Assembly: GCA_964576715.1 (NCBI GenBank) | Contig: CAZNWE010000034.1 | Location: 1 to 41,565, forward strand | From: SLRI01 sp964576715 | Lineage (GTDB): Bacteria > Pseudomonadota > Alphaproteobacteria > Geminicoccales > Geminicoccaceae | Direction: 5' to 3' | DNA length: 41,565 nucleotides | Part shown: one piece after another, positions 34,207 through 41,565 of the stretch | Layout: each line of letters opens with the position of its first letter | How positions within the stretch are numbered: the first letter of the stretch is position 1 | Made by a program: the position numbers and the translations under genes | Notes under the pieces: model-generated | Database searches by the model: none | The model's input: only the letters and a program-made list of their open reading frames with translations | What the model was told of the DNA's origin: nothing

Positions 34207-34236
34207 GGATCGGCCGGGGTTTGGCAAGGCCGATCC
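34207..34236. repeat. 9-bp inverted repeat between tRNA-Gly and the thioredoxin-domain gene
   Basis: GGATCGGCC (34207-34215) and GGCCGATCC (34228-34236) are perfect inverted copies around a 12-base loop. On the minus strand the element reads CCTTGCCAA in its loop region, the same nonamer as the anticodon loop of the nearby tRNA-Gly. It lies between divergent genes. Role unknown; it could be a terminator, an operator or a tRNA-derived fragment. Confidence 0.4.
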
Positions 34237-34335
34237 TTGTGCCTTGCATGACGGTGGCTTCCCTTCCATGTAAACGGTGCGTTGCGGGGGACGGCCTCGT
34301 CGAGAAAAACCAATGGATTGCGAGAGGGTGCCGGG

Positions 34336-35259
34336 ATGGAGTTGATCGGTGGCAGGCAGGCCGCGAGTGCCGGTGGCGGGGCTGAGGCCGGTCTGATCAA
34401 GGACGGCAACCTCGAGACCTTCGCGCGCGACGTCATCCAGGAATCGATGCGCCAGCCGGTCCTGGTCGACTTCTGGGCGACTTGGTGCGGACCCTGCAAA
34501 CAGCTCACCCCGGTGCTCGAGAAGGTGGTCAAGCAGGCCGGCGGCAAGGTCAAGCTGGTGAAGATCGACATCGACCAGAACCCCGAGCTTGCCCAGCAGT
34601 TGCGCATCCAGTCGGTGCCGACCGTCTACGCCTTCCTCCAGGGCCAGCCGGTAACCGGCTTCGCCGGCGCCCAGCCCGAAAGCCAGATCAAGGCACTGAT
34701 CGAAAAGCTGGTGGGCGCACCTTTGGGTCCGGCCGACAGCGAGACGCAACTCGCCGCCGCCAAGGAGGCGCTCGACGCCGGGCAGTTGGACGCTGCGGGC
34801 GAGTTGTTCAGCGCGGTGCTCGAGCAGGAGGAGGCCAACCCCGAAGCGCTGGGCGGCCTCGCCAGGGTGCTGCTCGCCGGCGGCGAGCACGACGAGGCTG
34901 CGGCACTGCTCGAGCAGGTGCCGGCCGCGCTACAGAATCATGTGGCGATCAGCGGTGCCAAGGCGGCGCTGGAGCTCGCCAAGGAAGCCGGCTCGCTCGG
35001 CGATCCGACCACGCTGCAAGCGCGTATAGAAGATAACCAAGACGACCACGACGCCCGTTACGACTTGGCCACGACACTCTTTTTGCGCGGCCAAGTCGAC
35101 GCTGCGATGCATCACCTCTGCCAGATCGTCAAGCGCGATCGGAATTGGCACGACGACGGCGCCAGGAAGCAGCTGGTGAAGTTCTTCGATGCCCTGGGGC
35201 CGACGCACCCGCAGACCGTCAAGGGGCGGCGCTTGTTGTCCAGCGTCCTTTTCTCTTGA
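34336..35259 (+). CDS. Thioredoxin/TPR chaperedoxin (CnoX/YbbN-like)
   Basis: This 307-residue protein has an N-terminal thioredoxin domain (about 20-130) with the redox motif WCGPCKQ and the cis-proline in SVPTVYAF. A tetratricopeptide-like C-terminal region runs from about 140 to 307. This is the layout of CnoX (YbbN), which protects and delivers proteins to chaperones under oxidative stress. In Escherichia coli the motif is degenerate (SxxC), while many alphaproteobacterial forms keep CGPC, as here. ATG 34336 was chosen over the upstream 34282 because it matches the family length. The LON-domain gene follows eight bases after the stop. Confidence 0.88.
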   Translation: MELIGGRQAASAGGGAEAGLIKDGNLETFARDVIQESMRQPVLVDFWATWCGPCKQLTPVLEKVVKQAGGKVKLVKIDIDQNPELAQQLRIQSVPTVYAFLQGQPVTGFAGAQPESQIKALIEKLVGAPLGPADSETQLAAAKEALDAGQLDAAGELFSAVLEQEEANPEALGGLARVLLAGGEHDEAAALLEQVPAALQNHVAISGAKAALELAKEAGSLGDPTTLQARIEDNQDDHDARYDLATTLFLRGQVDAAMHHLCQIVKRDRNWHDDGARKQLVKFFDALGPTHPQTVKGRRLLSSVLFS

Positions 35260-35266
35260 GGTCTTC

Positions 35267-35911
35267 ATGCACGGTATCGAGAGCCTGCCCGGTCGGTTCC
35301 CCATCTTCCCCTTGACCGGGGCGCTGTTGCTGCCGGGCGGCAACCTGCCACTCAACATTTTCGAGCCGCGCTACCTGCAGATGGTTCGAGACGCGATGCA
35401 AACGGATGGTGTGATCGGGATGATCCAGCCCTCGGGCGAGCCGGGGCCCGACGGCCAGCCGCCGATCTACGGCACCGGCTGCGTCGGCAAGATCAACAAT
35501 TTTCGCGAGACCGAGGACGGCCGGTTCCTGATCACGCTCACCGGCATCGCCCGCTTCGACGTTGCCGAGGAGCTGAGCGTCACCACGCCCTATCGCCAGG
35601 TGCAGGCCGATTTCGAGCGCTGGCGGCACGATCTCGAGCGTGAGCCGCCGTCCGATGCGTTGCGCGGCGACTTGCTGACGGCGCTGCGCGTGTTTTTCGA
35701 GCTGCACGAGATCGAGGCCGACTGGGCGACCATCGAGAGCGCGCCCCTGGGCGGGCTGGTGACCTCGCTCGCGATGATCTGCCCGTTCGAGCCTAACGAG
35801 AAGCAGGCGGTGCTCGAGGCCGAGGATATGAACGCCCAGGCCTCGCTGTTGACCGCCTTGATGCGCATGTCGGCGACACCCGGTGCCGCCGAGACCTCGG
35901 TTCGGCACTGA
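35267..35911 (+). CDS. LON substrate-binding domain protein
   Basis: This 214-residue protein is a stand-alone version of the N-terminal (PUA-like) domain of Lon protease. It carries FPIFPLTGALLLPGGNLPLNIFEPRY near the start and YGTGCVGKI, then FLITLTGIARF. No ATPase or protease domain follows, so it is not itself a protease. The function is unknown; substrate-recognition or small-molecule sensing are both suggested by family. ATG 35267 starts seven bases after the CnoX-like stop, so they form an operon. Confidence 0.9.
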   Translation: MHGIESLPGRFPIFPLTGALLLPGGNLPLNIFEPRYLQMVRDAMQTDGVIGMIQPSGEPGPDGQPPIYGTGCVGKINNFRETEDGRFLITLTGIARFDVAEELSVTTPYRQVQADFERWRHDLEREPPSDALRGDLLTALRVFFELHEIEADWATIESAPLGGLVTSLAMICPFEPNEKQAVLEAEDMNAQASLLTALMRMSATPGAAETSVRH

Positions 35912-35948
35912 GGCCGAACCGCTCAGCCTCGATGGGGGAGAGTTGACG

Positions 35949-36212
35949 ATGGCGACAGCCGACGATGCGACACCGACGAGCGGCGCTGCGGTCGACCCGA
36001 AGCTCCTCGACCTCCTGATCTGCCCGTTGACCAAGGGACCGCTGCGCTACGACCGGGTCCGCAACGAACTGGTCAGCGAGCAGGCGGGCTTGGCCTATCC
36101 GATCCGCGACGGCATCCCGATCATGCTGGTCGACGACGCCCGGCCGATCGACGAGGCCGACGCCATTCCGGATGCCGTGCGCGCCGACCAGTCCAGCGAC
36201 CAGGACGATTGA
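35949..36212 (+). CDS. Trm112-like zinc-ribbon-type protein
   Basis: This 87-residue protein matches the bacterial Trm112 family. It contains LLDLLICPLTKGPLRYDR, LAYPIRDGIPIMLVDDAR and a C-terminal acidic tail. Eukaryotic Trm112 is an activating partner of methyltransferases, and bacterial homologues are thought to act in a similar way. Only one of the four expected zinc cysteines is visible, common in bacterial forms. ATG 35949 has GGGGAGAG upstream. It lies between the LON-domain and DUF971 genes. Confidence 0.9.
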   Translation: MATADDATPTSGAAVDPKLLDLLICPLTKGPLRYDRVRNELVSEQAGLAYPIRDGIPIMLVDDARPIDEADAIPDAVRADQSSDQDD

Positions 36213-36216
36213 GCGG

Positions 36217-36582
36217 ATGAGCGAACTTGCCGCCTGGCCGGTCGAGATCCGGGTCAAGCGGGCCGAACGGCGCCTCGAGATCGACTTCGACGACGGTGCC
36301 TGCTTCGGCTTTGCGGCCGAACTCTTGCGCGTCGAAAGCCCGTCCGCCGAAGTGCAGGGCCACACCCCCTCGCAAAAGGTGACGCTGGGCGGCAAGCACA
36401 ACGTCGGCATCGTCAGGCTCGAGCCCGTCGGCAACTATGCGGTGCGCATCGTCTTCGACGACGGCCATGCGACCGGGATCTACAGCTGGAGCTACCTCCG
36501 CCAGCTCGGCGAGACGCAGGAGAGCCTCTGGGCCAACTATCTGGCCAATCTCGAAGCCCAGGGCCTGTCGCGCGACAGTTGA
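36217..36582 (+). CDS. DUF971 family protein
   Basis: This 121-residue protein matches DUF971, the fold also seen as the N-terminal domain of gamma-butyrobetaine hydroxylase. Blocks are RRLEIDFDDGACFGFAAELL, SAEVQGH and NVGIVRLEPVGNYAVRIVFDDGHATGIYSW. Stand-alone DUF971 proteins are often found near Mrp/iron-sulfur genes, but none is here. The start, ATG 36217, is four bases after the Trm112-like stop, which supports an operon. Function unknown. Confidence 0.9.
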   Translation: MSELAAWPVEIRVKRAERRLEIDFDDGACFGFAAELLRVESPSAEVQGHTPSQKVTLGGKHNVGIVRLEPVGNYAVRIVFDDGHATGIYSWSYLRQLGETQESLWANYLANLEAQGLSRDS

Positions 36583-36614
36583 TCCTTGGCCTGCCGCGTG
36601 GCAGCTAACGCGGC

Positions 36615-37739
36615 ATGGCGATCAGGCTTCTCCACACCGCCGACTGGCAGCTCGGCAAGCCCTTCACCCGGTTCGCCGAGGGGGACGTGGCGGCGCTCTT
36701 GCGCGAGGCGCGCCTCGCCGCGGTCGAACGGATCGCCGGGATTGCCGCCGAGGCCGAGGTGGCCGCCGTGCTGGTCGCCGGCGATGTCCTCGAAAGCGAG
36801 CATGCCGAACCGGGGCTGCTCCGCCGCATGGTGCATCGCATGGCCGCCTATTCCGGCCCCTGGCTGCTGCTGCCGGGCAATCACGACCCGGCGCGGCCGG
36901 GCGGCGTCTGGGACCGCTTCCGGCAATCCGGCGACTGCCCGGCCAACGTCCGGGTGCTGAGCGAGCCGCAACCGGCGACGCTCGCCGACGGCCGACTGAT
37001 CGTGCTGCCGGCACCATTGACACAAAAACAGGTGACCGGTGATCCGACCGAGTGGTTCGCGGCGGCGGATGTCCCGGCCGGCGCCGTCAAGGTCGGCCTC
37101 GCGCATGGCAGCGTGCCGGCCCTCCTGCCGGAGACGGCCGGCGGCGCCAACCCGATAGCCCTCGACCGGGCCGCGGCCGCGGGGCTCGACTACCTCGCAT
37201 TGGGCGACTGGCATTCGGTACTGCAGATCGGCGCCCGAACCTGGTACAGCGGCACGCCGGAGCCCGACGATTTCACCAAGAGCGGCCAAGGCGAGGTGCT
37301 GCTGGTGACCGCCGAAGGCCCGGGCTCGACCATCACGGTCGAGCGGCGGCGGACCGGGCGGCACGAATGGCGCGCCGGCACGCTCGATCTCGGCCAGGCG
37401 CCCACCGCGACAGCCATCGAGGACCAGCTCCAGGCGCTGCTGGCCACGCTGCCGACGCCGGGCGACACCGTCCTCAGGCTCTCCGTCGCGGGCGCCCTCG
37501 ACCTCGCCGGCCGGGCCGGTCTCGAGGATGCCCTCGAGCGGCTGGGCGAGCGGCTCCGCCACCTGGAGGTGGAAACCGGGGCACTGACGACAGCCGCCAG
37601 CGAGGCCGACCTCGCCGCCCTCGCCGCCGAGCCGCTGCTCGCCGAGGTGGCGGCAGCCCTCGGCCGCGCCACCGACCCGGCGGCGCCCCTGGCGCTCCGC
37701 CTGCTGCACGGCACCTGGCAGCGGCTGGAGGGCGGCTGA
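36615..37739 (+). CDS. DNA repair exonuclease, SbcD/YhaO-like metallophosphoesterase
   Basis: This 374-residue protein is of the Mre11/SbcD/YhaO superfamily. Metal-binding motifs are HTADWQLGKPF (usual DxH is DxQ here), AGDVLES, LPGNHDP, LAHGS and ALGDWHS. The C-terminal part from about 270 is a smaller capping region. Its partner is the ATPase directly downstream. Mre11-type nucleases open DNA ends and process hairpins with their Rad50-type ATPase. The DxQ variant may be normal for this branch and need not mean loss of activity. The start, ATG 36615, has no strong ribosome binding site. The stop overlaps the ATPase start by one base. Confidence 0.85.
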   Translation: MAIRLLHTADWQLGKPFTRFAEGDVAALLREARLAAVERIAGIAAEAEVAAVLVAGDVLESEHAEPGLLRRMVHRMAAYSGPWLLLPGNHDPARPGGVWDRFRQSGDCPANVRVLSEPQPATLADGRLIVLPAPLTQKQVTGDPTEWFAAADVPAGAVKVGLAHGSVPALLPETAGGANPIALDRAAAAGLDYLALGDWHSVLQIGARTWYSGTPEPDDFTKSGQGEVLLVTAEGPGSTITVERRRTGRHEWRAGTLDLGQAPTATAIEDQLQALLATLPTPGDTVLRLSVAGALDLAGRAGLEDALERLGERLRHLEVETGALTTAASEADLAALAAEPLLAEVAAALGRATDPAAPLALRLLHGTWQRLEGG

Positions 37740-40429
37740 TGCGGCTCGACGAGCTGGTCGTCGAGGACTTCAGGAAGCTCCGCGGCCGCCATGTGGTGCG
37801 CCCCGCAGCCACCGGAATCACCGTCGTCTCGGGCGACAACGAGGAGGGCAAGTCGACCCTGCTCGAGGCCTTGAAGCGCGCCTTCTTCATGAAGCACAAC
37901 ACGACCGGCGAGGCGCGCGACGCGATCACCCCGCTCGGCCGCGACGCCACGCCCGCGGTCGCCGTGACGTTCCGGCTGGGCAACGCCACCTATCGCTTGG
38001 CAAAACAGTTCCGCCGCGGCGGCGTTCGGCTGGAGCGGCCGGAAGGGACGCTGGAGGGCGATGCCGCCGAACTGGAGCTGGCCCGGCTTCTCGCCTTCGA
38101 GTGGCCGGGCAGGGGCGCCGCCAAGCCCGAGCACATGGGCTTGGCCGGCCTCTTCTGGGTCGACCAGGGCACCACCTTCGACGCCGAGCAGCGCCCGAGC
38201 CCTACCGCCCTCAGGCGGCTCGAGCCCGCGCTCGCCGCCCAGGTGGCGGTCCTCGGCCGCGGCGAGCGGGCACCCCGGCTGATGCTCGAGGTCCGGCGCA
38301 AACGGGACGAGCTCTGGACGGGCGCCCGCGGCCAGGCGCGCGGCAAGCTTCTGGAGCTGGAAAAGGAAGTGGCCGGCCTCGCCGCCACGCTCGCTAACCT
38401 GGTCGAGGAGGAGCGGGCGATCGAAGCGCTCCTCGACCGGCTGGCCCAGACCACCGAAAAGCGCCGCACCTGGCTCGCCGCCGATCACCTGGGCCGGGCG
38501 CAGGACGCCGTCAAGCGCTGCCGATCGGCGCTCGCCGGGATCAAGGCGCTGGAGGAGGAGGCGCGCGTCCGTGCGGCCGAGCGCCAGGCGGCGGCGAGCG
38601 ACGTCGAGCGGCTTTGCGCCAAGGACGACCGACGCCGGCAGCTTCAGGCCGCGATCGACGAGCGCGAGGCCGACCGCGCGCGGCTCGTGCGGCAACGCGA
38701 GGAGCAGGACCCGCTCCTCGATCGCGCCCGGCGCCGACGGGCGGCGGCCGATGCGGCGGTGGCCGAGGCCGAGGCCCAGCTCCAGGCTGCCGAGACGGCG
38801 CGCGAGGCGCTCGCCAGGCAGGCCGAGCGTCTGCGGCTCGAGCGGCAGGTCGCCGACATCGAGCGCGTTGCGGCGGATGTTCAGGCGGCCGTGCGGGAGG
38901 CGGCCGAGCAGGCAGCGCTGGCCGAGGCCGCGCGGGTGAGCGGGGCGGCCCTCGCCGCGTTGGAAGCGGAGGAGGCCAGGATCGGCCAGGCCCGGGCGGC
39001 ACTCCGAGCCGTCGCCACCCGCCTCGTTCTGCGGCCCGACAGTGCCGCAACCGCGGTCAGCCTCGACGCTGTACCGCTCGATCCGGCCCGGCCGATCGAG
39101 CTCACCGGGCCGGCGACCCTGAGGCTCGGCGGCTTCGGCCGGGTGGAGGTGACGCCCGGCGGCGAGCGCCTTGGCGAGCTTCGTGACACGCTCCGTTCCG
39201 GCGAGGTCGCCCTCGCGACGGGCTTGGCCGCTCTCGGCTGTGCCAGCCTCGCCGAGGCCCGCCGCCGGCTCGCCGCCAAGGAGCGGCACGAGCGGGACGC
39301 CCTGGCGGCCCGACAGCGCTTGGCCGCACTCCTGCGCGCGAGTGGCATGCACGACCAGGCGGCACTCGACGCCGCCGCGGTCAAGGCTCGCGCGCGGCTG
39401 GCGAGCCTGGTCGACGTGGCGGTGGCGCCCGACTGCGACGAGGGGAGCCTCGAAGCGGCGCGCGAAGCGGCCGAGCGGGCGCTGGCCGAAGCCAAGGCCC
39501 GGGCGGCCGGGATCGCCCGCGACCGGCAGGTTGCGGTCGAGGCGGCGGTCGAGCTGGGCCGGCAGGACGACAACCTCGCGCGCGACGCGGCGCACGCGGC
39601 CGTCGAGGCAGCCAAGCTCGCCGACCAGCTCGCAATCGAGCGGGACGAGTTGGCCGACGACGCACTGGCCCGCGAGCTTGCCGTGGCGCAGGCCAAGGCC
39701 GACGCGGCAGAGGAAGCAGCGGCCCGCAACGCGCGCGATCTCGAACGTGCCAATCCGGAGGCGGCCCGGCGCGAGGCCGAGCAGGCGGAGCGGCGGCTGG
39801 CCCAGCTCGCGGAGGAGGGGCAAAAGCTCGACCGCGACGCCGAGGCGCTGGCGGCCGAGCTCAAGGGCGCCGGCGGGCGCGGCATCGGCGACCAGCGGGC
39901 CCAGGTGCAAGGCCAGCTCGAGCTGGCCGAGCGCCGCTACCAGCGGCTGCGGGCGGAAGCCGATGCGTGGCGGCTCCTGCACGATACCCTGGAGAGCGTC
40001 GACCGCGCCAGGCAGGACGCCCTGGTCGAGCCGCTCGAGAGCCGCGTCAGCCCCTATCTCCGCCAGCTCATGGGCGACGCCGCCCTCGGCCTCGCCCCCG
40101 AGAGCCTGCAGGTCGACGTGCTCCGGCGGGGTGCCGCCACCGAGCCGTTCCGGAGCCTGAGCGTCGGGACCCGCGAGCAGCTCGCCGTCCTCGTCCGCCT
40201 CGCGATCGGTGACCTTCTGGCCGAAACCCAGGGCGAGAGTCCACCCTTGATCCTCGACGACGCGCTGGTCTACGCCGACGCCGTCCGCCTCGCCCGGATG
40301 AAGGCGATTCTCGCGGCCGCGGCCGAGCGGCAGCAGATCATCATCCTGACCTGCCGCAAGGAGGACTATCTCGGCCTCGACGCCCGCTATCTCACGCTCG
40401 AGGAGTGCCGGCAGAGCGACACGGCCTGA
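37739..40429 (+). CDS. Rad50/SbcC-type ATPase, YhaN-like
   Basis: An 896-residue SMC-like protein. Walker A is GDNEEGKST at about 32-40. Two long coiled coils (about 200-420 and 500-790) flank a short beta-rich insert near 428-490 (for example GPATLRLGGFGRVEV). The ABC signature SLSVGTREQL is at about 806 and Walker B LILDD at about 837. The apex has no CxxC zinc hook, unlike SbcC/Rad50. The insert and the DD Walker B resemble the Bacillus YhaN family, whose partner YhaO is a metallophosphoesterase. ATG 37739 overlaps the nuclease stop (TGATG), so the two subunits are made together. A role in DNA end processing is inferred. Confidence 0.85.
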   Translation: MRLDELVVEDFRKLRGRHVVRPAATGITVVSGDNEEGKSTLLEALKRAFFMKHNTTGEARDAITPLGRDATPAVAVTFRLGNATYRLAKQFRRGGVRLERPEGTLEGDAAELELARLLAFEWPGRGAAKPEHMGLAGLFWVDQGTTFDAEQRPSPTALRRLEPALAAQVAVLGRGERAPRLMLEVRRKRDELWTGARGQARGKLLELEKEVAGLAATLANLVEEERAIEALLDRLAQTTEKRRTWLAADHLGRAQDAVKRCRSALAGIKALEEEARVRAAERQAAASDVERLCAKDDRRRQLQAAIDEREADRARLVRQREEQDPLLDRARRRRAAADAAVAEAEAQLQAAETAREALARQAERLRLERQVADIERVAADVQAAVREAAEQAALAEAARVSGAALAALEAEEARIGQARAALRAVATRLVLRPDSAATAVSLDAVPLDPARPIELTGPATLRLGGFGRVEVTPGGERLGELRDTLRSGEVALATGLAALGCASLAEARRRLAAKERHERDALAARQRLAALLRASGMHDQAALDAAAVKARARLASLVDVAVAPDCDEGSLEAAREAAERALAEAKARAAGIARDRQVAVEAAVELGRQDDNLARDAAHAAVEAAKLADQLAIERDELADDALARELAVAQAKADAAEEAAARNARDLERANPEAARREAEQAERRLAQLAEEGQKLDRDAEALAAELKGAGGRGIGDQRAQVQGQLELAERRYQRLRAEADAWRLLHDTLESVDRARQDALVEPLESRVSPYLRQLMGDAALGLAPESLQVDVLRRGAATEPFRSLSVGTREQLAVLVRLAIGDLLAETQGESPPLILDDALVYADAVRLARMKAILAAAAERQQIIILTCRKEDYLGLDARYLTLEECRQSDTA

Positions 40430-40465
40430 CGGAGCACGGCCGCTGGCTCGTCTCGTCGTGCCCGT

Positions 40466-41565
40466 TCAAGCCCCCTTGCGCCGCCTCGCCCCGGCGCGCT
40501 TCTTGGCCTCGGCCATGCGCCGCTTCTCCTCGCGGGTGGCGGACGGCTTCCAGGGCTTGTAGTCGCCACCGCTCGCCCGGCCGGCGGCGGGCTTGGTCGG
40601 CAGGCCGAGTTCGCCGTCCTCGAGCCGCTTGATCTCGTCGCGGAGCCTCGCCGCCTCCTCGAACTCGAGATCGGCGGCGGCATCGCGCATCTTTTTCTCG
40701 AGCTCGCCGATATAGGCCTGCAGATCCATGCCGGTGAGCGTCGCCGGTGCGTCCGCGCCGATGTCCACGGTGACGTAGTCGGCCTCGGCGACACTGCCCA
40801 GGATGTCCTGGATGTTGCGCTTGATCGTGGTCGGCGTGATGCCGTGCGCCGCGTTGTAGGCGAGCTGCTTGGCCCGTCGCCGGTTGGTCTCGTCCAGTGC
40901 CGCCCGCAGCGATCTGGTGATGGTGTCGGCGTAGAGGATGCAGCGGCCCTCGACGTTGCGCGCGGCGCGGCCGATGGTCTGGACCAGCGAAGTCTCGGAC
41001 CTGAGATAGCCCTCCTTGTCGGCATCCAAAATGGCAACGAGCCCGCATTCCGGGATATCGAGCCCCTCGCGCAGGAGGTTGAGCCCCACCAGCACGTCGA
41101 ACCTGCCAAGCCGGAGGTCGCGGATGATCTCGATGCGCTCGAGCGTGTCGATGTCCGAGTGCAGATAGCGCACCTTGACCCCCTGCTCGTGCAGGTATTC
41201 CGAAAGATCCTCGGCCATCCGCTTGGTCAGCGTGGTGACCAGCACTCGCAAGCCGCGCTCGCGGCAGTCGCGACACTCGGCGAGCAAGTCGTCCACCTGG
41301 TGCTCGACCGGGCGGACGATGACTTGCGGATCGACGAGGCCGGTCGGCCGGATCACCTGCTCGGTGAAGACGCCGCCGGTCTGCTCCATCTCCCAGGGGC
41401 CGGGAGTCGCCGAGACGAAGATCGTCTGCGGCCGCATCACCTCCCACTCCTCGAACTTCAACGGCCGATTGTCGACGCAGGACGGCAGCCGGAAGCCATA
41501 CTCGGCGAGGGTCGACTTGCGCTGCCGGTCGCCCTTGTACATGCCACCCACCTGCGGCACCGCCA
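40466..41565 (-). CDS. uvrB: Excinuclease ABC subunit B, C-terminal part
   Basis: UvrB is the helicase-like DNA-damage-verifying subunit of nucleotide excision repair. The gene runs off the window at 41565, so the 5' part is missing. Visible are PQVGGMYKGDRQRKSTLAEY and FVSATPG. The helicase motifs V-VI follow as VGLNLLREGLDIPE and QTIGRAARN. The C-terminal UVR domain (LEKKMRDAAADLEFEEAARLRDEI) binds UvrC, and the tail is basic. All known conserved blocks in the visible part are intact. It converges on the YhaN-like gene with a 36-bp spacer. Confidence 0.97.
   Translation of the reverse strand, partial: AVPQVGGMYKGDRQRKSTLAEYGFRLPSCVDNRPLKFEEWEVMRPQTIFVSATPGPWEMEQTGGVFTEQVIRPTGLVDPQVIVRPVEHQVDDLLAECRDCRERGLRVLVTTLTKRMAEDLSEYLHEQGVKVRYLHSDIDTLERIEIIRDLRLGRFDVLVGLNLLREGLDIPECGLVAILDADKEGYLRSETSLVQTIGRAARNVEGRCILYADTITRSLRAALDETNRRRAKQLAYNAAHGITPTTIKRNIQDILGSVAEADYVTVDIGADAPATLTGMDLQAYIGELEKKMRDAAADLEFEEAARLRDEIKRLEDGELGLPTKPAAGRASGGDYKPWKPSATREEKRRMAEAKKRAGARRRKGA

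Noticed and set aside
37190..39982. Long minus-strand open frame opposite the nuclease/ATPase pair (930 residues)
   Set aside because: Antisense to the YhaO/YhaN-like genes, composition-driven, no motifs.

Overview
The window is GC-rich DNA (about 70% by eye, with strong G/C preference at third codon positions) from an alphaproteobacterium, probably a Rhodospirillales- or Geminicoccales-like heterotroph; that placement is inference. Supporting it are an ethylmalonyl-CoA pathway cluster (ecm / ccr-mcd), an sqdB-sqdD-sqdC type sulfolipid operon, a GapR (DUF2312) protein, an hrcA-grpE pair and a TRAP transporter. No phage, insertion sequence or CRISPR array was seen. The window holds one assembly gap of 100 N whose two flanks are identical over 55 bp, so it looks like a scaffolding artefact.

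Layout. 1-5516: 3' end of glutaryl-CoA dehydrogenase, a molybdopterin oxidoreductase, uppP on the minus strand, the gap, and mgtE with a structured leader. 5522-9495: an orphan HyuA-type protein, an MFS transporter and a small RRM protein. 9718-12748: hrcA-grpE then argG. 12717-15620 (minus): sulfolipid operon in the order sqdB, GT8 glycosyltransferase (sqdD-like), reductase (sqdC-like), with overlapping genes; a SAM methyltransferase diverges from it. 16783-22336: ethylmalonyl-CoA mutase (minus) diverges from crotonyl-CoA carboxylase/reductase and methylsuccinyl-CoA dehydrogenase (plus). 22680-27287: GapR, a 1111-residue PAS/GGDEF/EAL protein and a DUF4197 protein. 27862-31027: a three-gene TRAP transporter. 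31034-33969 (minus): an OmpA-family coiled-coil protein, a nucleoside hydrolase and a DUF7002 protein. 34085-34159: tRNA-Gly(GCC). 34336-40429: a plus-strand run of thioredoxin/TPR (CnoX-like), LON-domain, Trm112-like, DUF971, and a YhaO/YhaN (SbcD/SbcC-like) pair. The end carries the C-terminal part of UvrB.

The most unusual observation is at 19004-20659. A Cro/YdaS-like helix-turn-helix domain is in the same uninterrupted reading frame as crotonyl-CoA carboxylase/reductase, so the two appear to be one polypeptide. The divergent ecm-ccr intergenic region carries several copies of a GGTGTTG-like heptamer, one of them overlapping the ecm ribosome binding site. This suggests, without proving it, that a pathway enzyme carries its own DNA-binding domain and may regulate its own operon. 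Other points of interest are a GGDEF-EAL protein with an intact cyclase motif but a lost EAL lysine, a perfect 10-bp dyad upstream of the TRAP operon, a stem-structured mgtE leader, and a DUF7002 (ADP-ribosyltransferase-like) gene directly behind a nucleoside hydrolase.
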